Assembly (NCBI GenBank): GCA_945882755.1
Contig: CAMCWS010000004.1
Span: 1-43,991 of the forward strand
From: Bordetella parapertussis
GTDB taxonomy: Bacteria > Pseudomonadota > Gammaproteobacteria > Burkholderiales > Burkholderiaceae_C
Direction: 5' to 3'
DNA length: 43,991 nt
The notes under the pieces were generated by a model, which was not told the origin of the DNA, searched no databases, and saw only the letters and a program-made list of their open reading frames with translations. Both the position numbers and the translations under genes were made by a program. Shown here in pieces: positions 26,130-35,174 of the stretch (the stretch's first letter is position 1; the number at the start of each line of letters is the position of its first letter).

Positions 26130-26822
26130 ATGCGTCGACTCTTTCCCCGTTCCCCCCGCCGCAGCTTGGGTGTGGTGGTCCAACCCGATGGCTTGGCTTT
26201 GGCCCAAGCCAGTGCGCCCGAGAAGGGCTGTTTGCACATCCAACGCTGGCATTGGCTGGCTTTGCAAGATGCACCCAAGACCCACCAAAGCCTGTTGGCG
26301 GGTTGGCCCGACCCCACTTGGTTACGTAACGCTCGCCACAAAGCCGGTTGCCAAGCCCAAGACGCGGCGCTGTCGATTGAAGACTCGCGGCTGCGCCGCT
26401 TCAACTTGACGCTGCAAAGCGGTTTGCATCTGCGCGATCAGGTCAAGGCCATTGAGGCCGAACTGAACCGGCAACTGCCTTGGACTTTGGCGGATACGGT
26501 CTGGGACTTCCATACCCTGCCAGGCCCCGATGGCGCGCAGTTGGCGCAACAGACACAGCGACCTGCTTGGTTGGTGGCCGCCATGCAAGCGCAAGCAGTA
26601 CAACACGTCGAGGTCTTGGCTACCCAACGCGCTTGGGTGGCGGCTTGCGAACACTGGTGTCGAGCGGCAGGTTTGTGGTTGATGCGCCTAGAACCAGCAT
26701 GGCAGGCTGAGGCACGTTGGCAAAGACAAAGCAGCGAAGTCAGTCGGCAGAATGCACAAGGTTTGGCAGCCGATTTGCAAGCCCGTGCCGGTGGCTTGGC
26801 GCTGGGGGTTCTGGCCCCATGA
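26130..26822 (+). CDS. pilM: PilM-like pilus assembly protein, shortened
   Basis: The protein has 230 residues, against about 350 for standard PilM. It starts RRSLGVVVQPDGLALAQ, equivalent to the first strands of the actin-like fold, and the middle (LRDQVKAIEAELNRQLPWTLADTVWDFHTLP) matches the PilM ...E...L...P...E...D pattern. The phosphate-binding loops of the later actin-like half are not recognisable, so ATP binding may be lost. GGAGG lies 5 bases before ATG 26130. The next gene overlaps by 4 bp. Identification leans on position between mrcA and the secretin. Confidence 0.7.
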   Translation: MRRLFPRSPRRSLGVVVQPDGLALAQASAPEKGCLHIQRWHWLALQDAPKTHQSLLAGWPDPTWLRNARHKAGCQAQDAALSIEDSRLRRFNLTLQSGLHLRDQVKAIEAELNRQLPWTLADTVWDFHTLPGPDGAQLAQQTQRPAWLVAAMQAQAVQHVEVLATQRAWVAACEHWCRAAGLWLMRLEPAWQAEARWQRQSSEVSRQNAQGLAADLQARAGGLALGVLAP

Positions 26823-27385
26823 GCGCCCTCAATTTGGTGCCATGGCGTGAGCGCCAGCGACAAGCGGTATTGCAGCGCTGGCAAATCGGCGGCTTGCTGG
26901 CCGCGACTGCGACGTTCGCCATGGTGATGGCCATCGACCATTGGCTGGCAGACGCCAATGCAGCCCATGAGGCCAATATGTCGGCATGGCAGCTTCAGCA
27001 GCAAGCTTTGCAAGCCAAACTGCAAGACGCAGCCCTGTGGCAAACCCGCCACCGCCAAGCCCAGCAGGTACAGCAGGCTTGGCCGCAATGGCAACAACAG
27101 CAGTGGCAAGCATGGCGTTCATTCATCGACTTTTTGAGAGTGCCGCCACGTGGATTGCAACTCAGCCAAGTCGAATGGCGAGAGGGCCAATGGCGCTTGC
27201 AAGTACGTGCTTTTCATGCCGCGCAGGTGCAGCGTTGGCAAGATGCCTTGCAAACCCATGGCATTGCAGTCAAGGCGCAGCCTGCGCCGGTGTCCAGTCA
27301 GCTGTGGCGCTGCCCACAAGGACGCTTGTGGCATTTACAGACCTTTGAGCTCAGCTCGCTTGGCCCCCAAGGGGCTCGCTCATGA
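26819..27385 (+). CDS. pilN: PilN-like inner-membrane pilus protein
   Basis: The protein has 188 residues. It opens MSALNLVPWRERQRQ, close to the conserved INLLPWRE..R motif through which PilN docks to PilM. One membrane helix (IGGLLAATATFAMVMAID) follows, then a very Gln/Trp/Ala-rich coiled coil and a small ferredoxin-like C-terminal domain. The ATGA overlaps with both neighbours imply fixed stoichiometry. Confidence 0.85.
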   Translation: MSALNLVPWRERQRQAVLQRWQIGGLLAATATFAMVMAIDHWLADANAAHEANMSAWQLQQQALQAKLQDAALWQTRHRQAQQVQQAWPQWQQQQWQAWRSFIDFLRVPPRGLQLSQVEWREGQWRLQVRAFHAAQVQRWQDALQTHGIAVKAQPAPVSSQLWRCPQGRLWHLQTFELSSLGPQGARS

Positions 27386-28287
27386 GTCCGCGCTGGACAT
27401 GGGGTGCCCACGCTTGGCCACAGTGGCGCAGCCATTGGCGGGTCTTGCATGCTTGGCCCTTGTCAGCCCAAGGCCTGTTGCTCAGCGCCATGGCCTTGCT
27501 GATGAGCTTGTGGCTGAGTTGGCAAGTCTCTGGCCAAGCATGGCTGACATGGTGGCAGGCACAGCAGCACGAAGAGGACGCTTTGCTGCAGTTGCAAACT
27601 TTGCAAGGGCAGGTGGATCAACACCAGCAGCGCGTCGCGGCTTTGCAAGCCATGCATCACCCCTCAGGGCAAGATTGGCCAGCATGGGTCAGCATCTCGC
27701 CAAACAACAAGGACGCCCAGCTTCAGTCAGGGCGCGATTGGAGTGGCAGTCTGCCCAGCCTGTTGGTGGCTTGGCAAACCTTTGCACAGCAGACGCCGCA
27801 GCAGAGGGTCAAAGCTTTTGTGGTCAGCGCGGTCAACACCAAGGAATTGAAGCTGCAACTGCACACCCAAGACGATGCTGAACAAGCTCTCAAGCGCTTT
27901 GCGACTTCAAGCGCCAAGCTCGCCCCCGCAGCTGTGCTGCCCGATGGACAGCTACCAGCGCGTTTGTTCAATCCTTTTGATGCCACCGGCTTAGCCCAAG
28001 GTTTGCCTACACTTGAACCGACGGTCACAGCCCAGACCAACTTACCCGACGCCGAGTTGTCGCAATGGCAGTGGGTGGGGGCTGTCACTTCAGGGAACCA
28101 ATCTCTCGCGTTGCTCAGGCACGAGGGCCAGCTCTACACCATCAAGCCCGGCCAAGCCTTGGGTGCGCAGGGCGGGGAGGTGACACAGGTCGGTATCGAC
28201 CATGTATGGCTGCGCCAGTGGGCCGCCGATAGCCAAGGCCAGTGGCAAGCGCGGTCAAACCGTTGGCCTGACAAGGGGGCACCATGA
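27382..28287 (+). CDS. PilO-PilP fusion-like pilus assembly protein
   Basis: The protein has 301 residues. Residues 1-185 look like PilO: one membrane helix (LLLSAMALLMSLWLSW), a Gln-rich coiled coil and a ferredoxin-like domain. Residues about 190-300 look like PilP: LPARLFNPFD, then WQWVGAVTSGNQSLALLRHEGQLYTIKPGQALGAQGGEVTQV, which parallels the PilP beta-sandwich motifs (VGTL...ALV....G.V..V..G..LG...G.I). No stop or lipoprotein Cys separates them. It would link the inner-membrane platform to the secretin in one chain. It overlaps both neighbours by 4 bp. Confidence 0.7.
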   Translation: MSPRWTWGAHAWPQWRSHWRVLHAWPLSAQGLLLSAMALLMSLWLSWQVSGQAWLTWWQAQQHEEDALLQLQTLQGQVDQHQQRVAALQAMHHPSGQDWPAWVSISPNNKDAQLQSGRDWSGSLPSLLVAWQTFAQQTPQQRVKAFVVSAVNTKELKLQLHTQDDAEQALKRFATSSAKLAPAAVLPDGQLPARLFNPFDATGLAQGLPTLEPTVTAQTNLPDAELSQWQWVGAVTSGNQSLALLRHEGQLYTIKPGQALGAQGGEVTQVGIDHVWLRQWAADSQGQWQARSNRWPDKGAP

Positions 28288-29585
28288 AGTTGCTCATTCA
28301 TACTGTTTTTGCCCTTGTCTTTGCGTTGACGGACCCAACCCATGCCCAGCCACAGATGCTGAACGATACGCCACCGGTGTTCAGCGGCGCACCCATGTCG
28401 ATGGACTTTCCCAAAATTGAATTGCGCACCGCCTTGCAACTGATTGCCGACTTCAGTGGCGTCAACATGGTGGTGGCTGACAGTGTCAGCGGCACGCTCA
28501 GCCTACGTCTGCACCAAGTGCCTTGGGACCAAGTGCTTTACACCGTGCTGCAAACCAAGGGCTTGGGTCAACACAAATTGGGCGAGGTGTTGTGGGTTGC
28601 GCCGGTTGCTGAATTGGCCGCCAGAGAAAAAGCCATGTTGGAGAGTCGCGTGGCAATGCAAGCCCTAGAGCCCCTGCAAACCCGAGCCTTTGCACTCAAT
28701 TACGCCAAAGCCCACGACCTGCTGGTGCCCCTGCTGAGCAGCAACGGCGTGGTCAGCAACAACCCTGCGCCGCGACTGCTCAGTTCGCGTGGCTCGGCCC
28801 TGGTTGACGTGCGAACCAACCAGTTGTTTGTCACCGATGTGGCCGACAAGCTGGCGCAAGTGGCTGTGTTGATCGAGCGCATTGACATCCCGCAGCGGCA
28901 GGTGCTGATTGAGGCACGCATCATCGAAGCCTCGGACAGTTTTGCCAGAAGTTTGGGTGTGCGTTTGGGTCGGGGTGACAACACCGCCAGCTTGGTGCAG
29001 TTGCCTGCCATGGGTTTGCAAGGCCAAGAAGCCGCCACTTTGGCCTTGTCCTTGTTTGACCCTGCCCGAACATTGCGCTTGTCGGTGGAGTTGTCGGCGC
29101 TGGAGGCCGAGGGCTTGGGCAAGGTGGTGGCCAGCCCGCGCTTGGTCACGGCCGATCAGGCCAAGGCGGTGATTGAGCAAGGTACCGAGTTGCCCTACCA
29201 AGTCTCTGCTGGCAATGGCGCAACATCCATCGCCTTTCGCAAAGCCAATTTGCGTTTGGAGGTCACGCCGCGTATCACCCCCGAGGGCAGCATCACCATG
29301 GACTTGGATGTGCACAAAGACAGCGTGGGTCAAAGCACGCCTGCTGGCTTTGCCATCGATACCAAGCATGTCAGCACCCAAGTGCGGGTCGACGATGGTG
29401 GCACGGTGATGATTGGCGGTATTTACGAGACCAGTGATAACCAAAACTTGGCTGGCGTGCCGGGCTTGCGCGATTTGCCCGGCGTGGGTTGGCTGTTTGG
29501 CAACCGCAGCAACAAGCGCAGCAAGCAAGAGTTGCTGATATTCCTAAGCCCTAAAATGCTCTCGCAACGTGCATCAGCACAGTGA
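28284..29585 (+). CDS. pilQ: Short PilQ/ComE-type secretin
   Basis: The protein has 433 residues, against about 700 for PilQ. A signal peptide (ending THAQ) is followed by a secretin STN domain (MDFPKIELRTALQLIADFSGVNMVVADSV), one N1-type domain (RAFALNYAKAHDLLVPLL ... IDIPQRQVLIEARI) and the secretin pore (VASPRLVTADQAKAVIEQGTELPYQ; GGTVMIGGIYE; VPGLRDLPGVGWLFGN; ELLIFLSPKM). The peptidoglycan-binding AMIN domains of PilQ are missing. In size it resembles ComE of the Haemophilus competence pilus. It forms the outer-membrane pore for a type IV pilus or DNA-uptake apparatus. Confidence 0.88.
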   Translation: MKLLIHTVFALVFALTDPTHAQPQMLNDTPPVFSGAPMSMDFPKIELRTALQLIADFSGVNMVVADSVSGTLSLRLHQVPWDQVLYTVLQTKGLGQHKLGEVLWVAPVAELAAREKAMLESRVAMQALEPLQTRAFALNYAKAHDLLVPLLSSNGVVSNNPAPRLLSSRGSALVDVRTNQLFVTDVADKLAQVAVLIERIDIPQRQVLIEARIIEASDSFARSLGVRLGRGDNTASLVQLPAMGLQGQEAATLALSLFDPARTLRLSVELSALEAEGLGKVVASPRLVTADQAKAVIEQGTELPYQVSAGNGATSIAFRKANLRLEVTPRITPEGSITMDLDVHKDSVGQSTPAGFAIDTKHVSTQVRVDDGGTVMIGGIYETSDNQNLAGVPGLRDLPGVGWLFGNRSNKRSKQELLIFLSPKMLSQRASAQ

Positions 29586-29598
29586 GGAAGTATTTATC

Positions 29599-30141
29599 GT
29601 GTTGGCCTTGGTGGGTATGCCCGGCAGCGGCAAGTCAACAGTCGGGCGACAAATCGCTCGCAAAATCGGCTGCGCCTTTGTCGACTCTGATCAGGTCATT
29701 GAGCAGCGCTTGGGTTGCAGCATCAAAGAATATTTTGAGCGCCAAGGCGAAGCCGCTTTTCGGGATGTGGAGAGCCAAGTCTTGGAGGATGTCACTCGCC
29801 AAGACCATGGCGTATTGGCCACCGGCGGTGGCGCGGTGCTGCGCCTTGCCAACCGAGCACTGCTGCGCGAACGCACCACGGTGTGTTACTTGCGTGTCAC
29901 CCCTGAGGAGATATTTCGCCGCTTGCGTCACGACCGCCAACGCCCGCTGTTGCAAGTGGATGACCCCGAGGCCAAGTTGCGAGAATTGTTTGCCCAACGC
30001 GACCCGCTTTACCAAGAAACCGCCCATTACGTGATTGAATCTCACCGTCCGCGTATTCCCACCATGGTGACCATGGTGATGAGCCAACTCGAGCTCGCTG
30101 GACTTTTGCCTGTGGCAGAAACCCCTCCCCATGCCACATGA
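29599..30141 (+). CDS. aroK: Shikimate kinase
   Basis: The protein has 180 residues. It phosphorylates shikimate in chorismate synthesis. The Walker [12 protein letters not shown] lies at the N-terminus; [20 protein letters not shown] and RPLLQ follow. The start is GTG 29599 with GAGGAAG 8 bases upstream; it lies 13 bases after pilQ. It overlaps aroB by 11 bp. Confidence 0.94.
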   Translation: MLALVGMPGSGKSTVGRQIARKIGCAFVDSDQVIEQRLGCSIKEYFERQGEAAFRDVESQVLEDVTRQDHGVLATGGGAVLRLANRALLRERTTVCYLRVTPEEIFRRLRHDRQRPLLQVDDPEAKLRELFAQRDPLYQETAHYVIESHRPRIPTMVTMVMSQLELAGLLPVAETPPHAT

Positions 30142-31225
30142 CACCCACCGCCAAGTCAGCATCGCTTTGGGCGACCGAAGCTACGACATCCACATCGCAT
30201 CAGGCTTGCTGGAACTTGCCAGCGCTTGGCAAGGCTTGCCCCGTGCCGCCACTGCGCTGATCGTCACCAATGACACCGTCGGCCCTTTGTACGCCGCTCA
30301 GTTGCAGCGCAGTTTGTCAGCGCATTACCCCAAGGTGCTGACCCTCAGCCTGCCCGATGGCGAGGCCTACAAGACCTGGGAAACCTTGCAAAGTATTTTC
30401 GATGTGCTGCTGCAAAACGCTTGCGACCGCAAAACCGTGTTGTTTGCGCTGGGCGGCGGCGTGGTGGGGGACATCACCGGCTTTGCGGCGGCTTGCTATA
30501 TGCGCGGCGTGCCGTTTGTGCAGGTGCCCACCACCTTGCTGGCGCAAGTCGATTCTTCGGTGGGCGGTAAAACCGCCATCAACCACCCCATTGGCAAGAA
30601 CATGATCGGCGCGTTTTACCAACCCGAACGTGTGGTCTGCGACTTGCACACTTTGCAAAGCTTGCCGCCGCGTGAACTGAGCGCGGGTTTGGCCGAGGTC
30701 ATTAAATACGGACCCATCGCCGATATGGCGTTTTTCGATTGGATTGAAAACAACCTAGACGCTTTGCTGCAACGCAATCCACAGGCCTTGGCCTACGCGG
30801 TGCAGCGCAGCTGCGAGATCAAGGCGCATGTGGTGGGCCAAGATGAACGCGAATCGGGCTTGCGTGCCATCCTCAACTTTGGCCACACCTTCGGCCACGC
30901 CATTGAAGCGGGTTTGGGTTTTGGCGAGTGGTTACATGGTGAAGCGGTAGGTTGCGGCATGGTCATGGCGGCACAGTTGTCGCACCGTTTGGGCTTGGTG
31001 GATGCGGCCTTCACGCAACGACTGACCACCCTCATTGCCCGCGCCGGTTTGCCTACCGTCGGCCCTGCTTTGGGTGCTGAGGTTTATTTGCACCATATGC
31101 GGGTGGACAAAAAAGCCGAGGCAGGGGATATACGCTTTGTGCTGATCGACCCACCTGGCACAGCGGTGGTGCGCGGTGCGCCTGATGCCTTGGTGACCGA
31201 GGTGGTGCAGGCTTGTTGCCGTTGA
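30131..31225 (+). CDS. aroB: 3-dehydroquinate synthase
   Basis: The protein has 364 residues, full length. It converts DAHP to 3-dehydroquinate, the second shikimate step, using NAD and Zn. Signatures are [36 protein letters not shown], and the Zn site around [11 protein letters not shown] and HGEAVG. ATG 30131 lies inside aroK, so the pair is co-translated. Confidence 0.96.
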   Translation: MPHDTHRQVSIALGDRSYDIHIASGLLELASAWQGLPRAATALIVTNDTVGPLYAAQLQRSLSAHYPKVLTLSLPDGEAYKTWETLQSIFDVLLQNACDRKTVLFALGGGVVGDITGFAAACYMRGVPFVQVPTTLLAQVDSSVGGKTAINHPIGKNMIGAFYQPERVVCDLHTLQSLPPRELSAGLAEVIKYGPIADMAFFDWIENNLDALLQRNPQALAYAVQRSCEIKAHVVGQDERESGLRAILNFGHTFGHAIEAGLGFGEWLHGEAVGCGMVMAAQLSHRLGLVDAAFTQRLTTLIARAGLPTVGPALGAEVYLHHMRVDKKAEAGDIRFVLIDPPGTAVVRGAPDALVTEVVQACCR

Positions 31226-32361
31226 CATTGGCAGCCTATGCTTGTGACCCTGCGCAGTCGCGGGGGCGTCGTTTTCCCGAGAGCGATGCACCCACGCGCA
31301 ATGCGTTTCAGCGCGACCGCGACCGCATCGTGCATTCCACCGCGTTTCGCCGCTTGGTCTACAAAACCCAGGTTTTTTTAAACCATGAAGGCGACTTGTT
31401 CCGCACCCGTTTGACGCATTCTTTGGAGGTGGCGCAACTGGCCCGTTCCATGGCCCGCACACTGGGTTTGCATGAAGACTTGGTGGAGGCCATCGCCTTG
31501 GCGCACGACTTGGGCCACACGCCTTTTGGCCATGCGGGGCAAGATGCTTTGAATGAGTGCATGACGCCCTATGGTGGGTTTGAGCACAACTTGCAAAGTC
31601 TGCGGGTGGTGGATGGCTTGGAGGAGCGTTACCCCCAGTTCGATGGCCTCAACCTGTGTTTTGAAACCCGTGAAGGCATTTTGAAACACTGCTCACTGCG
31701 CAATGCGCAGTTGTTGGAAGCACAAGAACCTGGCGGCGTGGCTGCACGGTTTTTAACAAAAAACCAACCCAACCTAGAGGCGCAGTTGTGCAATATCGCA
31801 GATGAGATGGCTTACAACGCCCACGATATCGACGACGGTGTGCGATCTGGCCTCATCAGCATGGCGCAACTCGAAGACGTGGCCTTGTTTGATGACTACC
31901 GCCGCCAAGTAGAAAACGAATTTGCAGATTTATCAGGGCGGCGTTTGTTGTACGAAACGATAAGGCGCATGTTGAGCGATCAGGTCTACGATGTGTTGCA
32001 AGCCACCCAAAGCGCCCTTGAGCAGCACGCACCTGCAAGCGTGGATGCGGTACGCGCTGCGCCTGCCTTGGTGATGTTTTCTGTGCCCATGCAACAGCGC
32101 TCGACACAGCTGAAAACATTTTTGCTGCACCATTTGTACCGACACCCACAGGTGATGCAAACCACCGATTGGGCCAAGCAAGTGGTGGCTGAGTTGTTCG
32201 CCGCTTACTTGTCCCACCCCCAAGAAATGCCCGAGGGCCATGCCAAGCGCGACAACCTTCCCCGAGCGGTCGCCGACTACATCGCTGGCATGACTGATCG
32301 CTTTGCCAGCCGTGAGCATGCCCGTTTGGTGGGTCAACTGCCTGCCCCTTCTTTCCAATAA
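31222..32361 (+). CDS. dgt: Deoxyguanosinetriphosphate triphosphohydrolase-like protein
   Basis: The protein has about 379 residues. The HD-domain metal ligands are visible: [25 protein letters not shown] and, later, [15 protein letters not shown]. Flanking motifs [19 protein letters not shown] and GGFEHN are those of the dNTPase family, which hydrolyses dNTPs to nucleosides and triphosphate. I place the start at TTG 31222 (overlapping the aroB stop), giving [10 protein letters not shown]; a TTG at 31213 is an alternative. Confidence 0.9.
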   Translation: MTLAAYACDPAQSRGRRFPESDAPTRNAFQRDRDRIVHSTAFRRLVYKTQVFLNHEGDLFRTRLTHSLEVAQLARSMARTLGLHEDLVEAIALAHDLGHTPFGHAGQDALNECMTPYGGFEHNLQSLRVVDGLEERYPQFDGLNLCFETREGILKHCSLRNAQLLEAQEPGGVAARFLTKNQPNLEAQLCNIADEMAYNAHDIDDGVRSGLISMAQLEDVALFDDYRRQVENEFADLSGRRLLYETIRRMLSDQVYDVLQATQSALEQHAPASVDAVRAAPALVMFSVPMQQRSTQLKTFLLHHLYRHPQVMQTTDWAKQVVAELFAAYLSHPQEMPEGHAKRDNLPRAVADYIAGMTDRFASREHARLVGQLPAPSFQ

Positions 32362-32370
32362 GCCTAAGCC

Positions 32371-32949
32371 ATGCACCAACCAGCTGACACCGAACGCATC
32401 GCCATCGAAGACACCCAGTTGTGGCTGACCCGCGCCGTGGTGGGCCTGAACCTGTGCCCATTTGCCAAAGCGGTCATGGCCAAAGGGCAGGTGCGCTATG
32501 TGGTGACCGAACTCACCGAGCCGGAGCAGGTGTTGCTGTTGCTGCAAGCCGAGATGCAAACCTTGGTGGACGCTGACCCCGAGACGCTGGACACCACTTT
32601 GTTGATCGCGCCCTACCTGCTGCCCCACTTTATGGACTTCAACGAGTTTTTGTTTGACTGCGAAGCGGTGCTGCGCGGCTTGGACTTGGAGGGCGTGCTG
32701 CAAATCGCCGACTTCCACCCGGGCTACCAATTTGCGGGCACCTCCGCTGACGATGTGGAAAACCTCACCAACCAATCGCCTTACCCCACCCTGCATTTGC
32801 TGCGCGAAGACAGCGTCAGCCGAGCGGTGGAAGCCTTTCCCGATGCCGCCTTGATTTATGAGCGCAACACCGCTTTGTTGCGCGAGATGGGCGTGGCGGG
32901 TTGGCAGGCTTTGGGGATGCAAGCGAGGTTGTATGAAGAGGCTGGCTAG
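32371..32949 (+). CDS. DUF1415 family protein
   Basis: The protein has 192 residues. TQLWLTRAVVGLNLCPFAKAV is the family opening with its conserved Cys-Pro. It continues IAPYLLPHFMDFNEFL, IADFHPGYQFAGTSADDVENLTNQSPYPTLHLLRE, all conserved in DUF1415. It has no signal peptide and no assigned activity. The Cys in GLNLCPF and the His in ADFHPGYQF are candidates for catalysis. It follows dgt by 9 bases. Confidence 0.85.
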   Translation: MHQPADTERIAIEDTQLWLTRAVVGLNLCPFAKAVMAKGQVRYVVTELTEPEQVLLLLQAEMQTLVDADPETLDTTLLIAPYLLPHFMDFNEFLFDCEAVLRGLDLEGVLQIADFHPGYQFAGTSADDVENLTNQSPYPTLHLLREDSVSRAVEAFPDAALIYERNTALLREMGVAGWQALGMQARLYEEAG

Positions 32950-32965
32950 GGTATTTAAATTAACA

Positions 32966-32998
32966 ATGTATTTTCTCCATTAAATGGTTAAAATACAT
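32966..32998. promoter_or_regulatory. 33-bp compound palindrome touching the DUF4143 ATPase start
   Basis: Outer arms ATGTATTTT (32966-32974) and AAAATACAT (32990-32998) are perfect complements. An inner pair CCATT/AATGG (32977-32981, 32983-32987) flanks a single central A. It ends 2 bases before ATG 33001, leaving no room for a ribosome-binding site. It could be an operator, or an mRNA hairpin hiding the start. Confidence 0.7.
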
Positions 32999-33000
32999 GG

Positions 33001-34194
33001 ATGTACCAGCGCCAATCCCAGCAAAAGCTCATCCAACGCTTGCAGCAGTTTCCGGCTGTAGGCCTGCTGGGGCCGCGTCAGGTGGGCAAAACGACCTTGG
33101 CTTTTGCCCAAAAAGCGCTGTACCCCGACGCACTGTATTTAGACCTTGAACTGCCTTCCGCGCAAAGGCAGCTGGACGACCCGGAAGCTTTTTTGATGGC
33201 CCATGCGCAGCAGTTGGTCATCTTGGATGAGGTGCAGCGCATGCCCGAGTTGTTTGGCATTTTGCGCGGCGTCATTGATCAACGTCGCCGTATGGGCCAG
33301 GCCAGTGGGCAGTTCTTGTTGCTGGGCTCGGCCACAGGCGTGTTGATGCAACAGTCCAGCGAAAGCTTGGCGGGGCGGGTGGCTTATGTGGAGTTGCCGC
33401 CACTTCTGGCACCCGAAATTTTCACGGACCAGCCTAGCGTTGCAGACCTCAATGCTTTGTGGGTGCGAGGCGGTTTCCCCCTGTCTTGGTTGGCCCCAAG
33501 CGATGCCGACAGCATGAACTGGCGTGAGGTGTTTATGGCCACTTATTTGGAAAAAGACATTCCAGCGCTGGGGCCTCGCATCCCCGCCACCACCCTGCGG
33601 CGTTTATGGACCATGTTGGCGCATCACCAAGGCGAGTTGTTGGACCTGTCCAAACTCGCGGCAGCTTTGGCCATCAGCGGTCAAACTGTCAGCCGTTACA
33701 TCGACTTGTTGTGCGATTTGATGCTGGTGCGCCGCTTGCCCGCATGGCATGGCAATGTGGGCAAACGCTTGATTCGTTCTCCCAAGGTGTATGTGCGTGA
33801 CAGTGGTTTGGTCCACGCCTTGTTGGGCTTGCCAAACTTGGACGTGGTGCTGGGCCACCCCATAGCGGGTTCAAGCTGGGAGGGTTTCGTCATGGAGCAG
33901 CTGATCAACGCAGCGCCACAAGCCCAAGCCTGTTTTTACCGAACCAGCAATGGTGCCGAGGTGGACTTGGTGCTGACATTTCGCAACCAACAAACCTGGG
34001 TCATTGAGGTCAAGCGCTCCAGTGCGCCCACCGTATCACGAGGCTTTTATCAAGCAGCCACAGACTTGGGGGCTGTGCGAAAACTGTTGGTCGCCCCTGT
34101 CGCGCAACCCTTTCCTTTGAAAGACGGCATTGTGGTGTTGGATGTGATGACGGCTATTCGCTGGGTCACCGAACAAGAAGACAACCATGGTTAA
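33001..34194 (+). CDS. AAA+ ATPase with DUF4143 domain
   Basis: The protein has 397 residues. Walker A GPRQVGKTT is near residue 23, Walker B LVILDEVQRMPEL near residue 76 and sensor LLLGSAT near residue 108. The DUF4143 region follows, with RLWTMLAHHQGELLDLSKLA and TVSRYIDLL, a winged-helix-like stretch. The C-terminus has GAEVDLVL and WVIEVKRS, a PD-(D/E)XK-like nuclease arrangement. The family is widespread, often variable between strains, and its role is unknown. It overlaps the next gene by 8 bp. Confidence 0.88.
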   Translation: MYQRQSQQKLIQRLQQFPAVGLLGPRQVGKTTLAFAQKALYPDALYLDLELPSAQRQLDDPEAFLMAHAQQLVILDEVQRMPELFGILRGVIDQRRRMGQASGQFLLLGSATGVLMQQSSESLAGRVAYVELPPLLAPEIFTDQPSVADLNALWVRGGFPLSWLAPSDADSMNWREVFMATYLEKDIPALGPRIPATTLRRLWTMLAHHQGELLDLSKLAAALAISGQTVSRYIDLLCDLMLVRRLPAWHGNVGKRLIRSPKVYVRDSGLVHALLGLPNLDVVLGHPIAGSSWEGFVMEQLINAAPQAQACFYRTSNGAEVDLVLTFRNQQTWVIEVKRSSAPTVSRGFYQAATDLGAVRKLLVAPVAQPFPLKDGIVVLDVMTAIRWVTEQEDNHG

Positions 34195-35113
34195 AACAAA
34201 ACACCCATTACCCACCAAATCTCCAACCCCCAGCGATCAACTCGACCTGCGCCCCGGCCAGTCCATCGAACTCCTAAAAGCGTTGCACATCCTCACCCGT
34301 GAGGGCAAGCTCAACCAAGACTCACGGCGCAAGTTGAAGCAGGTTAAGCACCTGTTTCAGTTCATCGAAAAGCCTTTGATGGAGATGCTGACGCAGCGCT
34401 TGGCCCAAGGCAACACCGCACCTATCACCCTGGCCGACCATGGCGCAGGCAAGTCGTATTTGGGCTTCATGATCCACGACTTGTTTTTCAAACCGCAACA
34501 GCTTGTTCACGGGCGGTCGGTGGGACAGGTGATTGGCATTGAAACCCGCCCCGAGTTGGTGGCGGCATCTCAGCAATTGGCCAAGCAACTGGGATTTGCA
34601 GAGGGCATGCAGTTTGTCAATGCCAGTGTGAGTCAAGCTGCTACAGATGAAAGCTTGCCCGAGCAGATCGATATGGTCACCGCGCTACATGCCTGCGACA
34701 CCGCCACCGATGACGCCATTGCTTTTGGCTTGGTCAAGCTTGCGGGTTTCATGGCCTTGGTGCCGTGCTGCCAAGCCGAGTTGGCCCGTTCGCTCAACCA
34801 CCACAAGGCCGTGAACTTGGCACGCACCCCCTTGGCAGAGTTGTGGCGTCATCCGCTGCATACCCGAGAGATGGGAAGTCAGCTGACCAATGTGCTGCGC
34901 TGTTTATATCTTGAATCGCAAGGCTACAAAGTGACCGTCACCGAGCTGGTGGGTTGGGAGCACAGCATGAAGAACGAGCTCATCTTGGCGCAATACACCG
35001 GACAGAAAAAGAAAAGTGCGGCAGACTGTTTGCAGGCATTGCTAGAAGAATTTGGTTTGAAAGATATACAAGCTTTACGTTATCCCTTGTTAAGCCTAGA
35101 AACTGAGCAATGA
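34187..35113 (+). CDS. SAM-dependent methyltransferase, Methyltransf_32-like
   Basis: The protein has 308 residues. Motif I is ITLADHGAGKSYLGFMI, followed by GIETRPELV (motif II acidic residue) and TALHACDTATDDAIAF and ALVPCCQ, hallmarks of the Methyltransf_32/METTL25-like family. Its substrate, RNA or protein, is unknown. It begins inside the ATPase gene (8-bp overlap), suggesting co-translation. Confidence 0.8.
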   Translation: MVKTKHPLPTKSPTPSDQLDLRPGQSIELLKALHILTREGKLNQDSRRKLKQVKHLFQFIEKPLMEMLTQRLAQGNTAPITLADHGAGKSYLGFMIHDLFFKPQQLVHGRSVGQVIGIETRPELVAASQQLAKQLGFAEGMQFVNASVSQAATDESLPEQIDMVTALHACDTATDDAIAFGLVKLAGFMALVPCCQAELARSLNHHKAVNLARTPLAELWRHPLHTREMGSQLTNVLRCLYLESQGYKVTVTELVGWEHSMKNELILAQYTGQKKKSAADCLQALLEEFGLKDIQALRYPLLSLETEQ

Positions 35114-35174
35114 GAACTAGGCAATAGCCAGACATTTGTTTATTCTGAGTTGTCCTCAATCCAAAGGACAGTCC

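Noticed and set aside
26003..26404. N-terminal extension of PBP1A by 134 codons
   Set aside because: It would cross the pilM coding region and the divergent promoter; the segment has no conserved sequence and the standard PBP1A length is met from 26002.
27382..28287. Sequencing or frameshift explanation for the PilO-PilP joint gene
   Set aside because: The frame is continuous, both ends have intact ATGA overlaps and codon use is uniform, so a true fusion is more likely.
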